A DNA stretch of 49,675 nucleotides from Fibrobacterota bacterium. GTDB lineage: Bacteria > Fibrobacterota > Fibrobacteria > UBA11236. Position numbers and translations under genes: made by a program. The notes under the pieces are model-generated. The model was not told the origin of the DNA. It ran no database searches and saw only the letters and a list, made by a program, of their open reading frames with translations. Numbering within the stretch: position 1 is the first letter of the stretch; each line of letters opens with the position of its first letter. The DNA is taken from assembly GCA_028287505.1 (NCBI GenBank), contig JAQBPN010000030.1:1-49675 (forward strand), given 5' to 3'. Below, piece by piece: positions 32,973 to 40,558 of the stretch.

Positions 32973-34208
32973 ATGTTACTGCACGGAAAAGGCCGGATGG
33001 GCCGGACGGGCCCGATGAAAGCGGGGCCGCAAGCAGGATCCCGGAAACCGCGGGCCGCGGGCGTCGCCTGGGCGGTTCTGCTGGCATTGGCCGGTTCCAT
33101 GGGGAACGCCGCCTCGGCTGCAACGGCCGCTCCCGGACCGGCCCAGGCTGCGGCCGCCAAAGGCCAGGCCGCGCCCGCACCCGCCATCACGCCGCGCCAA
33201 AGCACCGTGGACCTGGTGAACCGTGCCAACGCCCTGTACAACCGCGGCGAATTCGCCAAAGCCATGATCCTCTACCGCAAGGCCGAAGCGCGCGGGGCCG
33301 ATTTGGGGACCATCTCTTTCAATATCGGCAATTGCCTGTATCGCCTGGACAGGCTTCCCGAAGCCGCCGCCGCCTTCCGGAAGACGGAGCGGCTGACCGA
33401 CGGCAAATACCTGCCCGCCTTGTTCAATCTCGCCGCCGTACTCTTCCGCCTGGAGCAATACGGCGAATCCATCGCCGCCTACCGCCGCGCCCTCAAGGGC
33501 GACCCGGAGAACACGAGCGCCTGGTTGTATCTTGCCGACGCCTACGGCCGGACCCGGGACTACGTAGGCGCCCTGCAGGCCCTGGAGAAGGCCCGCGCCC
33601 TGGACCCGGAAGATCTTTCCGTCGTCTACCAGATGGCGGAAGCCCATGCGTCCATGAAGGAGTATACCGCCGCCATCGCCTTGGTGCGGGAAGCCTACGC
33701 CCGCAAACCCGCGGAAGTGGACTTCGTCTTCTACATCGGGGATCTCTACCGGTCGCAAGGGGATCTGGAAGGGGCCGCCGGCGCCTACCGCGAAGGCCTG
33801 GCCTTGCGCGAAAAGGATCCGGAATCCCTGTACAAGCTTGCCGACGTGCTGGCCCAGGATAAGAAACCCTTCCTGGCCATGGAGTACCTGCAAAAGGCCC
33901 TGGCGTTCAAACCGGAATTCACCGATGCGGCCGTGTTCCTGGGCAACCTTGCCTTCGATGCCAAGTGGTGGGACCGCGCCGAAACCGCCTACCTGCAGGC
34001 CCTGAAGGCCGGCAACCGCGAAGGGTTGGAAGGCCTGCGGAACCTCGCCTATGAATATCATCAGCAGGGGCGTAATGATCGCGCCGCCCAGGTTCTGGGG
34101 GGCGCGCTTCCCCTACGTCCCGGCGACAAGGGCTTGGCTATGGAGGCGGAACAATACCGGGACCTGCAAAAAGAAAAGAAACCGGCGCCTCTTCCGCCTC
34201 TTCAGTAG
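32973..34208 (+). CDS. Periplasmic TPR protein of the TonB2-type operon
   Basis: 411 residues with GAGG 9 nt before the ATG. A signal peptide (GVAWAVLLALAGSMGNAASA) follows a rather long basic n-region. From about residue 75 there are nine or so TPR units in tandem, for example NIGNCLYRLDRLPEAAAAF, LYLADAYGRTRDYVGALQAL and YKLADVLAQDKKPFLAMEYL. Vibrio TonB2 operons also end with a TPR protein. Likely a periplasmic scaffold. The stop overlaps the convergent hemerythrin gene by 7 bp. Confidence 0.85.
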   Translation: MLLHGKGRMGRTGPMKAGPQAGSRKPRAAGVAWAVLLALAGSMGNAASAATAAPGPAQAAAAKGQAAPAPAITPRQSTVDLVNRANALYNRGEFAKAMILYRKAEARGADLGTISFNIGNCLYRLDRLPEAAAAFRKTERLTDGKYLPALFNLAAVLFRLEQYGESIAAYRRALKGDPENTSAWLYLADAYGRTRDYVGALQALEKARALDPEDLSVVYQMAEAHASMKEYTAAIALVREAYARKPAEVDFVFYIGDLYRSQGDLEGAAGAYREGLALREKDPESLYKLADVLAQDKKPFLAMEYLQKALAFKPEFTDAAVFLGNLAFDAKWWDRAETAYLQALKAGNREGLEGLRNLAYEYHQQGRNDRAAQVLGGALPLRPGDKGLAMEAEQYRDLQKEKKPAPLPPLQ

Positions 34209-34654
34209 GCTTCCAGTTCCGTGTGCTCCTCCTTGAAGGACTCGATGTCCTCGGCTATGCCGGCCGCTTCTTCGTCCTCGAGCGTTTTCTGGGCCAGCGG
34301 GAAAAGCTCCTGCTCTTCCGTCTCCACGTGCTGATCCACGTTTTCGCGCAGGGTCCGGCATTTGGCGGTCCATTCCGGAGTGCCTTTGTCCATGGATTCC
34401 AGCTCGTCCAACAGGCGCTTGACCAGCTTATGCTCATCCAGGGACTCCAACGTCAGCTCCCGCGTTTCTTCCTCGCCCTTGAGCTGGCTGTAGAAGAACT
34501 TCTCCTCCGCCTGGGAGTGCACGTCCAACTCCCGGTATAGCGCGGAAAAAAGCTGCTCGCGGCGGCGCTCCTGATCCTCCCCGGCGGCCTCCAGCTGATC
34601 GAAGAGACTTTTCACCTTCTCATGATCCTGGTGCAGCATTTCGTATAGATTCAT
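34202..34654 (-). CDS. Hemerythrin HHE cation-binding domain protein
   Basis: 150 residues from ATG 34654, with AAGGAAG 7 nt upstream. It is a four-helix bundle of the HHE type: MLHQDHEKVKSLF near residue 8, VHSQAEEKFFY near 45, LDEHKLVKRLLDEL near 75 and HVETEEQELFPLA near 112. His and Glu residues suited to a non-heme di-iron site are all present. No signal peptide, so cytoplasmic. Family roles include oxygen, nitric oxide or iron sensing and damage repair. Confidence 0.9.
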   Translation of the reverse strand: MNLYEMLHQDHEKVKSLFDQLEAAGEDQERRREQLFSALYRELDVHSQAEEKFFYSQLKGEEETRELTLESLDEHKLVKRLLDELESMDKGTPEWTAKCRTLRENVDQHVETEEQELFPLAQKTLEDEEAAGIAEDIESFKEEHTELEAY

Positions 34655-34943
34655 GACTTGCTTCCTTTCCATTGGGAATATGGAAGGATGGGATGCAAAG
34701 CGCCACATGGGACGGCCAACCCCGTCATACCGCCCGGTAACGCTTGGAATCCTTTCCTTCCGTGCCGGGATGCGGCCCGCGCGGACCGGACATACCCCGC
34801 CTAATTTTAAAAGAAAAAAATTCTCGGGGTCCCGGAAAGCGCGGGGTTTCCGGGAGTTTTACCGGGAAAGGGCGCGCGGCGGCTTGGCCCCCAAACAGCG
34901 GGTTCGTCCGAAGGCGATTCCTTTTTTAGATTTCCCCTTCCCC
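34655..34943. other. Divergent regulatory region between hemerythrin and CDF genes
   Basis: 289 bp without a gene. An A/T-rich stretch (34801-34823) could be an UP element. A hairpin CCCGGAAA (34831-34838) / TTTCCGGG (34847-34854) with an 8-nt loop is followed by AGTTTTA, so it may be an attenuator or terminator ahead of the transporter. I found no match to the known manganese riboswitch pattern. Confidence 0.4.
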
Positions 34944-35903
34944 ATGGATTCAGCCCTTTCACGCAGCGCGCCCCGCAAGGCCACCTTGGTGGCCTCGATG
35001 GTCGCCTTGTTGCTGATTCTCGTAAAGCTGTTCGTCGGTCTTTCCACGGGGGCGGTGGTGGTGCTGGCGTCCGCCGTGGACTCGATGCTGGATTTCCTGG
35101 TTTCCTCCTTTAACGTGTACGCCGTCCGCAGCGCCGAGCGCCCGAGCGATCAGACCTACAATTACGGGCGGGGCAAGATGGAGGGCGTGGCGGCCTTTTC
35201 CGAAGGCCTCTTCATCCTGGCTTCAGCGCTTTACATCCTGCGCCAGGCCATCTTCAAGTTCCTGACGCCGGGAACCTTCCGCTTCCATCTCCCCAAAGCC
35301 ATTCCCACCGCCGGGCTGACCTGGGCCATGGCCGCCATGGCATTCTCCCTGCTGATTACGGCCGCCCTCGTTGCCTACCTCAAGAAAAGGGCCGAAGAAT
35401 CCCCCAGCCTCATCATCCGCGCGGACACGCTCCACTACCAGACCGACCTCCTCAGCAACGGCGGCATCCTGGTCGCTCTCCTCCTCATCCGCCTCACCGG
35501 TTGGGCCTGGCTCGATCCGGCCATCGCCGTGGGCGTGTCCCTGTTCGTGGCCCGGGCCGCCATCCCGCTTCTGCGCAAAGGCCTGGCCATGCTGCTGGAC
35601 AGGGCGCTGGAAGAAGGCCTGGTGGAGAACATCCGCAAGATCGCGGAATCGCACAGCCATCGCGTGAGCAACGTGCATGAACTCAAGACGCGCCGATCCG
35701 GAGACACCAACCTGGTGGAATTCCACCTGGTGTTCGACGAGAACATCAAGCTGCGCGAAGCGCATCAGATCGCCGATGAAATCGAGATGCGGGTGCGGGC
35801 CCTGGAAAAGGCCCGGTGGATCATCAACATCCATCTGGATCCCGTGGACGATTCCCATCGCGATCAAAAGCTGGCGAAGCAGGGCCTGGAAGACCGCGAG
35901 TAA
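34944..35903 (+). CDS. Cation diffusion facilitator (FieF/MMT1 type)
   Basis: 319 residues from ATG 34944; no ribosome site is obvious, and longer in-frame starts give an Arg-rich extension without family character. Six membrane helices are followed by a C-terminal cytoplasmic domain. The transport site is intact: D46xxxD50 in helix 2 (DSMLD) and H164xxxD168 in helix 5 (HYQTD), the set used for Zn2+/Fe2+ efflux by FieF. The cytoplasmic domain has VNIHxD-like ending WIINIHLDP. Metal cannot be fixed from sequence. Confidence 0.88.
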   Translation: MDSALSRSAPRKATLVASMVALLLILVKLFVGLSTGAVVVLASAVDSMLDFLVSSFNVYAVRSAERPSDQTYNYGRGKMEGVAAFSEGLFILASALYILRQAIFKFLTPGTFRFHLPKAIPTAGLTWAMAAMAFSLLITAALVAYLKKRAEESPSLIIRADTLHYQTDLLSNGGILVALLLIRLTGWAWLDPAIAVGVSLFVARAAIPLLRKGLAMLLDRALEEGLVENIRKIAESHSHRVSNVHELKTRRSGDTNLVEFHLVFDENIKLREAHQIADEIEMRVRALEKARWIINIHLDPVDDSHRDQKLAKQGLEDRE

Positions 35904-36200
35904 GCCCTGGCAGGCCCTGCTTCGGGCGGGTTCCAGTCAAGACAAGGTAAAGCCGCGCATGCTCCGGAACCATTCGCCCCGGATCGATTCCGCCCCCCTT
36001 GATCCATCGCTCCCAGAATCGCCCGCCCCGCCTGTGGAAATTCGGGATATTGGGGGTAACTTTTAAGGTACCATCCCCAAAAACCGCGATTCCCCGGCTT
36101 TCACATCTGTGAAAAATGAATTGCTCCGGCGCTATATTCCCGCCCCCTCCCCGGCCCCCCGCTATACTATGGGTTCACACCGAAGCTCAGGGGGCCTCCA
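35904..36200. promoter_or_regulatory. Upstream region of the GH16 gene with a 16-bp palindrome
   Basis: TTTCACA-TC-TGTGAAA occupies 36099-36114, perfect in its 7-bp arms, reminiscent of CRP/FNR-family sites. TATATT (36133-36138) lies 18 bp further and could be a -10, placing the palindrome centre at about -38 (class II activator position). A second -10-like TATACT is at 36163-36168. The rest of this 297-bp gap shows nothing recognisable. Confidence 0.45.
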
Positions 36201-37181
36201 ATGCAAAATCTTTTCCTCAAATGCATCCCTCTCCTTTCCGCCCTAGTGGTCACGGCGCATGCGCAGACCGGTTGGGACCTCACTTTTTCCGATGAATTCA
36301 ACGGGACGGCCAATACCTACCCCGACCCGACCAAGTGGAACATCGAAGTGAACGGCAATCCGCCCAACAGCGAAGCGGAAGCCTACGTGAAGAGCACGCA
36401 GAACGTGAGCCTGAACGGATCGGGCCAGTTGGAGCTGACCGCCCTGAAGCAGGCATCGGGCGGCAAACAATATACCTCGGGCAAAATCAATTCCTCCGGC
36501 AAGTTCATGCAGACCTACGGCCGCTGGGAAGCGATGATCAAGCTGCCCGCGGGCACCGGCTTCTGGCCCGCCTTCTGGATGCTCGGCGGCAACAACGGAT
36601 GCGGCGGCTGGCCCAGCTGCGGCGAGATCGACATCATCGAGAACCGCGGACGCCTGGCCATGGTCTCCAGTTCGGCCATGCACGGACCCGGTTACTCCGG
36701 CAATACCCCCATCGCGCATACCTACAATCTGCCCAAGGGAGCCGCCAGCTTCTTCGACAGCTACCACCTTTTCGCCATGGAATGGACCGCCACCACGGTC
36801 AAATTCTACGTGGACAGCAGCCTGCACTACACCGTGAACAAGACCGACGTCACGAGGTACGGCAATTGGGTCTACAACCATGATTTCTACACCATCTTCA
36901 ACCTGGCCGTGGGCGGCCAGTTCGACGGGATGCAATTGCCTCCGGCCACGGCCTTCCCGGCCAAGGTGATGGTGGACTTCGTCCACATCTACAAGCCCGG
37001 TACCGGCTCGATCATCGTGGGCCTGGGACCCAAGCGCTTCCAGGGCAGATCGGTGGGCGATCTGGACAAGCTCACCACCTATGATTTTTCGGGACGGATG
37101 CGATTGGCGAAATCCGGCGGGCTCACTCCCTTGGCCGGCGTGGGTCCTTCCGGCAGCGCGCCGCTGATTCTTTCCCGCTAG
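36201..37181 (+). CDS. GH16 endo-beta-1,3-glucanase (laminarinase-like)
   Basis: 326 residues with signal peptide (IPLLSALVVTAHA). The GH16 fold opens with WDLTFSDEFNG and includes YGRWEAMIKLPAGTGFWPAF and the catalytic motif GEIDIIEN, with nucleophile Glu142 and acid/base Glu147. FHLFAMEW-type and FYTIFNLAVGG blocks follow. The domain ends near residue 270 (VDFVHIYKPG) and a 50-residue tail follows that is not a clear sorting domain. Expected to cut beta-1,3 or mixed-link glucans outside the cell. AGGGGGC before the ATG is a possible ribosome site. Confidence 0.92.
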   Translation: MQNLFLKCIPLLSALVVTAHAQTGWDLTFSDEFNGTANTYPDPTKWNIEVNGNPPNSEAEAYVKSTQNVSLNGSGQLELTALKQASGGKQYTSGKINSSGKFMQTYGRWEAMIKLPAGTGFWPAFWMLGGNNGCGGWPSCGEIDIIENRGRLAMVSSSAMHGPGYSGNTPIAHTYNLPKGAASFFDSYHLFAMEWTATTVKFYVDSSLHYTVNKTDVTRYGNWVYNHDFYTIFNLAVGGQFDGMQLPPATAFPAKVMVDFVHIYKPGTGSIIVGLGPKRFQGRSVGDLDKLTTYDFSGRMRLAKSGGLTPLAGVGPSGSAPLILSR

Positions 37182-37380
37182 GCCGGACCGCCCCGCATGG
37201 GTCACATAGGGGGCCCATAGCGGGGCCCATCCTTCCGGAGACATCCGTCCTTCCCCGAAATACCCGTGGATTTTTCCGGGTTCCCGGCCTATTCTAATCC
37301 CTGCAAGCGCGGCCTGGAGAGGACTGGCGGCGCGTGCGCCGGGGCGGGGATGTTCCCGTCCAAAGGGAGTCCCTGATATC

Positions 37381-38469
37381 ATGAAATCCGCTTTAGCCTC
37401 CGCCGCAAAATCCGCAGCCGCCTTCCTCGTTTTGTTTTGCCTCTGCGCCCCGGCGCACGCGCAACCGAAGTATGTCGGCTGGTCCATGGCCTATTACCCC
37501 GGTTGGGACCAGGAGGATTTGACCCCCGATAAGATCAATTGGAAAGCCATCACCCACCTCGCCCATTTCGCGCTCATCCCGGGCCCCAACGGCACCCTCA
37601 ATCCGGACGCCAATGATCTGCAGGAGCCCTTCATCAAGGACGCCGTTGCCGAGGCCCACAAGCACAACGTCAAGATCCTCATCAGCATCGGCGGCGAGAA
37701 CGCAGGAACCGCCCTGGAAGACGCCTGCTCCCCGGCCAACATCCATACCTTCGTGAAGAACCTGCTGGCCTTCATGCGCAAGTACGGATACGACGGCATC
37801 GATACGGATTGGGAGGACGGGTTCAACGACGCGGAATTCCTGGCCTGGCACAAGGAACTGCGCGACTCCATCAACAAGATTTCACCCAGACCGCTTCTCA
37901 CCATCGCCGGCGGCGGCTACTTCGCGGAGCATTGCGCCCGCGCCTGGCCCTACGTGGATCAGATGAACGACATGTGCTACGACCTCAAGTACAACCATCT
38001 GACCGCGCGCCTCAAACAGTTCACCGATCAAGGCGTTCCCAAATCCATCCTGGGCGTGGGCATCGGCATCGGGAATGATCCCACGGAAGGCAACGGGGAG
38101 ATGGTGGACGGGACCGCCGCCGATTGGGACGGCAAGGTCAATTGGGCCATCAGCAACGGTATGGGCGGCATCATGCAATGGGAAGTGATGGACAATGCCC
38201 TGGTCGCCGCCTGTTACACGCACCTGCAGCAATACATCAATCCCAACGGAACGCCGGTCCGTCCGGCCGCCGGGGCCCGGCCCAGCCGCCGCGCACCTTC
38301 GATCCGCATCGCCCTTAATGAAAAGACGGGCGTGCGGGAAATCAGCTATACGGCCGCTTCCAGTTCAATCGGGATTGGGCCCTGGGAGGAGTGGAACCGT
38401 TTCGATGTCAAAGGCGGTTTCCTGGGCCGCCGCACCCGTGCGAACCTGATCCCGTCTGCTAAGCAATAG
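37381..38469 (+). CDS. GH18 chitinase-like glycoside hydrolase
   Basis: 362 residues, AAAGGGAG upstream. A signal peptide (AAAFLVLFCLCAPAHA) precedes a GH18 barrel: VGWSMAYYPGW, THLAHFALIPG, KILISIGG, and the catalytic DGIDTDWED with Asp138, Asp141, Asp143 and acid/base Glu145. Later NDMCYDLKYN and GIMQWEVMDN complete the barrel near residue 275. The final 80 residues are a Pro/Arg-containing linker and a short beta segment that may be a sorting tail. Together with the GH16 gene it suggests attack on fungal cell walls. Confidence 0.92.
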   Translation: MKSALASAAKSAAAFLVLFCLCAPAHAQPKYVGWSMAYYPGWDQEDLTPDKINWKAITHLAHFALIPGPNGTLNPDANDLQEPFIKDAVAEAHKHNVKILISIGGENAGTALEDACSPANIHTFVKNLLAFMRKYGYDGIDTDWEDGFNDAEFLAWHKELRDSINKISPRPLLTIAGGGYFAEHCARAWPYVDQMNDMCYDLKYNHLTARLKQFTDQGVPKSILGVGIGIGNDPTEGNGEMVDGTAADWDGKVNWAISNGMGGIMQWEVMDNALVAACYTHLQQYINPNGTPVRPAAGARPSRRAPSIRIALNEKTGVREISYTAASSSIGIGPWEEWNRFDVKGGFLGRRTRANLIPSAKQ

Positions 38470-38525
38470 CCCCGCCCGGGCTTGAATGTTCATGGCTGAA
38501 CACGCAGCCCGCTTCACAACATAGA

Positions 38526-38549
38526 GCCGTCTCCGGACGGCAACGTCCT
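38526..38549 (+). terminator. Possible terminator after the GH18 gene
   Basis: GCCGTC (38526-38531) and GACGGC (38536-38541) form a perfect stem with a TCCG tetraloop, followed by AACGTCCTTT. The stem and T-run are short. Another inverted repeat, TGTTCA (38487-38492) / TGAACA (38497-38502) nested in GGGCT/AGCCC, lies closer to the gene. Confidence 0.35.
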
Positions 38550-38578
38550 TTGCATCCCGAAGCGGATCTCATTAGATT
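38550..38578 (+). promoter_or_regulatory. Candidate promoter of the Fur-family gene, leaderless layout
   Basis: TTGCAT (38550-38555, weak) and TAGATT (38573-38578) are 17 bp apart. The ATG is 7 nt after the -10 and lacks a Shine-Dalgarno, so transcription probably begins at the start codon. The -10 hexamer is the same as at eboD. Confidence 0.4.
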
Positions 38579-38585
38579 GTACTCC

Positions 38586-39056
38586 ATGCAAAAAACGAAT
38601 GTGCCGCGTGGCGATAAAAGCCCGGCACCTGCTCCCGGTCAGCGCCAGACCAGGCAGCGGGAAATTATTTTCGATATCATCAAGTCGTCCAACGGGCCCT
38701 TGACCATCCCCCAGATCCACGATAAGGCGCTCAAAAGCCTGAAAGGAAAAAAAAGCCCCGGGGATAAATCCATCGGTATCGCCACAGTCTACCGCACCAT
38801 CAATCTATTGCAGGACAATCAGCTGATCCACAGCGTGATCCTGCCATCAGGCGAAACCCGCTACGAGAGCAGCCACCTGGATGAACATCACCACCATTTC
38901 CAGTGCGTCAAATGCAGCCACGTATACGATTTGGGGATCTGCCCGGTGGGCATTCCCAACGGCACCACCATTCCCGGCGGATTCCAGGTGCAATCCCATG
39001 AATTGACCCTTTTCGGGCTTTGCCCGTCCTGTACCGGCTCCAAAAAAACCCGCTGA
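38586..39056 (+). CDS. Fur-family metalloregulator
   Basis: 156 residues from ATG 38586. A winged-helix DNA-binding domain (QREIIFDIIKSSNGPLTIPQ, GIATVYRTINLLQD) is followed by the metal/dimer domain with HLDEHHHHFQCVKC and a C-terminal CPSC. The two CxxC pairs make the structural zinc site and the His cluster a regulatory site. Whether it senses iron, zinc, copper-related stress or peroxide is not decidable. It is the first gene of the metal island and its likely targets (A/T-rich palindrome 39282-39297, promoter at 39352) are immediately downstream. Confidence 0.9.
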   Translation: MQKTNVPRGDKSPAPAPGQRQTRQREIIFDIIKSSNGPLTIPQIHDKALKSLKGKKSPGDKSIGIATVYRTINLLQDNQLIHSVILPSGETRYESSHLDEHHHHFQCVKCSHVYDLGICPVGIPNGTTIPGGFQVQSHELTLFGLCPSCTGSKKTR

Positions 39057-39064
39057 CAGGTCAG

Positions 39065-39235
39065 TCAACCGCCGCACAGACACCTACGCCCACCTTCCTC
39101 GATACGGATCTCACGCTCCAGACGCCCACGGGAATCGGCGCCGGTTCCGGATCTGCTTTTGACGCCACTCAAAATGAGGATGACCGCGGCAATAAGGAAG
39201 AAGCCCATCAGCAAATAGCCACTCCTGTTCTCCAT
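39065..39235 (-). CDS. Small single-pass membrane protein (56 residues)
   Basis: ATG 39235 with an ideal GGAGGAG site 9 nt upstream; a TTG 18 bp further out would lie on that site. After six residues comes one transmembrane helix (YLLMGFFLIAAVILILSG), then a basic tail ending RRCLCGG with a CxC pair. An A/T-rich palindrome resembling a Fur box lies about 50 bp upstream. It is convergent with the Fur gene (8-bp gap). No family recognised; the CxC suggests metal or thiol chemistry, which is speculative. Confidence 0.6.
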   Translation of the reverse strand: MENRSGYLLMGFFLIAAVILILSGVKSRSGTGADSRGRLEREIRIEEGGRRCLCGG

Positions 39236-39281
39236 AATCCGCGTCTCCTCCAATTTTTCCCCGACAGGGATGCTTTCTTAA

Positions 39282-39297
39282 TAATAATTAATTATCA
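39282..39297 (-). promoter_or_regulatory. Fur-box-like A/T-rich palindrome
   Basis: On the minus strand TGATAATTAATTATTA, with a perfect 12-bp palindromic core (39284-39295), resembles the GATAAT/ATTATC heptamers of Fur boxes. It stands out in GC-rich DNA and lies upstream of the 56-residue membrane protein, 226 bp beyond the Fur-family gene. Confidence 0.5.
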
Positions 39298-39351
39298 TTT
39301 GTGGAAAACAGGAGCCTTGATTCCCAGGGGTTTGGCGCTTTTTAGAGCTGC

Positions 39352-39400
39352 TTGACATCGGATTCCTGTCAGTCTATTTTACCATGATATTGAGATATCA
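39352..39400 (+). promoter_or_regulatory. Promoter of the metal-uptake operon with downstream operator
   Basis: TTGACA (39352-39357), a 17-bp spacer and TATTTT (39375-39380) form a good sigma-70 promoter. TGATAT-TGAG-ATATCA (39385-39400), a perfect 6-bp-arm inverted repeat, covers the predicted start site and ends at the ATG (39401), an ideal repressor position. Confidence 0.65.
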
Positions 39401-39805
39401 ATGACCATCAAGGCCAAGTCAAAGCCGCTCCAACCCAAGGCGCCCCTGTCCAAACGCCTCTTGGTCCTTTGCTGTGTCTCCTTTTATCTCTTCCTGTCCA
39501 TAGCCTCCACCGCTCCTTCCCTGCACAGACACCCGTGCAGCTTGGACGGGATCGGGTCGGGAAGCGCCTGCACGGACGCCCTTTCCCATGCCAAGGGCGG
39601 CGCCAAAGACAACAGCTCCTCCGATTCCTGCGCCTTGTGCCACTGGCAGTCCCTGGGAATGGATGCGCCGCAACGGCCCATCGTCCTGATTCAGGTTTTC
39701 CACTATTCTCCCGCTCCCGCCTATCCCGCCCCGCAAAGCGCCGAGCAATCGGCCTTCCCCGGCGGGGTATCTTCCCGGGGACCTCCCCGGTTTTCCCTCT
39801 CCTGA
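39401..39805 (+). CDS. Cys/His-rich small exported protein (DUF2946-like)
   Basis: 134 residues. A basic start and one hydrophobic segment (LLVLCCVSFYLFLSIAS) form a signal or anchor. The mature part carries HRHPCSLDG, a further Cys, and SDSCALCHWQ, a CxxCHW motif seen in small DUF2946-type proteins that often precede copper- or metal-related receptors. The C-terminus is low complexity (Pro/Ser). It leads the island's operon. Family assignment is by motif memory, so moderate. Confidence 0.6.
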   Translation: MTIKAKSKPLQPKAPLSKRLLVLCCVSFYLFLSIASTAPSLHRHPCSLDGIGSGSACTDALSHAKGGAKDNSSSDSCALCHWQSLGMDAPQRPIVLIQVFHYSPAPAYPAPQSAEQSAFPGGVSSRGPPRFSLS

Positions 39806-39946
39806 TCGCTTCCATCCATAACTGATCTCCCTCCGGCCTTCCGGCGGACGTCGTTTTCTTGCGCTTCGGCAGGCCGCATCCGTGCTTTGCCGTGCTTATG
39901 CGCTTCCATGGAAAAAAATCAAACCATTTCGAATCAAAGGGAAAAA

Positions 39947-40558
39947 ATGAAAAACACGATCACGAACAAAAAGCTTCAGCTCGGCCTCGGCATACTCGGC
40001 CTGACCGGCACCCTCTTCCTGGGCGGATGCAAAGACGTTACCAAACCGGACAATACCGACCCGCAGGAAAATTTCAGCACCGTCATCCTGAACTTCACCA
40101 ATACCGCGGATGCCGCGGATAAAATGTCCGACACGGTCAAATTCGCGGTCAGCTTCTCGGCCGGGCCCACGTTGTCCAAGAACCAGACCATCGCCCTGAA
40201 ATCGGGCGCCACCTATACCGTCACCACGGAATTGTGGGACGAAACCCGGTCGCCCAAGGTCGATATGGCGTTGGATGTTGGGGGAGATTCGGATATCCAT
40301 CAGCTTTTCTATACGGTTTCCGGAGCCAATCTTACCGTCACCTATGACGATAAAGACGTCAACAACCACCCTGTCGGCCTCGAAACCACCTTTAAGGCGG
40401 GCGCCGCGGGCACGGGCACGCTCACGATCACCCTCAAGCATCAGCAGGAAGGGACGACCAAATTGAAGCCGGCCATCGATTGGACGGCCCATCCGCAAGG
40501 GGACATCACCGTAGGTGAAACCGACGTCGAGGCGCCCTTCAACGTCACCATCCTGTAA
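39947..40558 (+). CDS. Lipoprotein paired with the second TonB receptor
   Basis: 203 residues from ATG 39947, with AAAGGGAAAAA upstream. Signal peptide with lipobox LFLGGC (about residue 27), then a Lys/Asp-rich linker and an all-beta domain (TVILNFTNTADAADKMSDTV, TLTITLKHQQEG). Its TAA overlaps the receptor ATG (TAATG), so the two are coupled. Small lipoproteins placed like this often present the substrate to the receptor. No named family recognised. Confidence 0.75.
   Translation: MKNTITNKKLQLGLGILGLTGTLFLGGCKDVTKPDNTDPQENFSTVILNFTNTADAADKMSDTVKFAVSFSAGPTLSKNQTIALKSGATYTVTTELWDETRSPKVDMALDVGGDSDIHQLFYTVSGANLTVTYDDKDVNNHPVGLETTFKAGAAGTGTLTITLKHQQEGTTKLKPAIDWTAHPQGDITVGETDVEAPFNVTIL

Noticed and set aside
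34653-34943. N-terminal extension of the cation efflux protein
   Set aside because: The extension is Arg/Gly-rich, crosses a hairpin and the divergent hemerythrin start, and is absent from the family, whose members begin just before the first helix.
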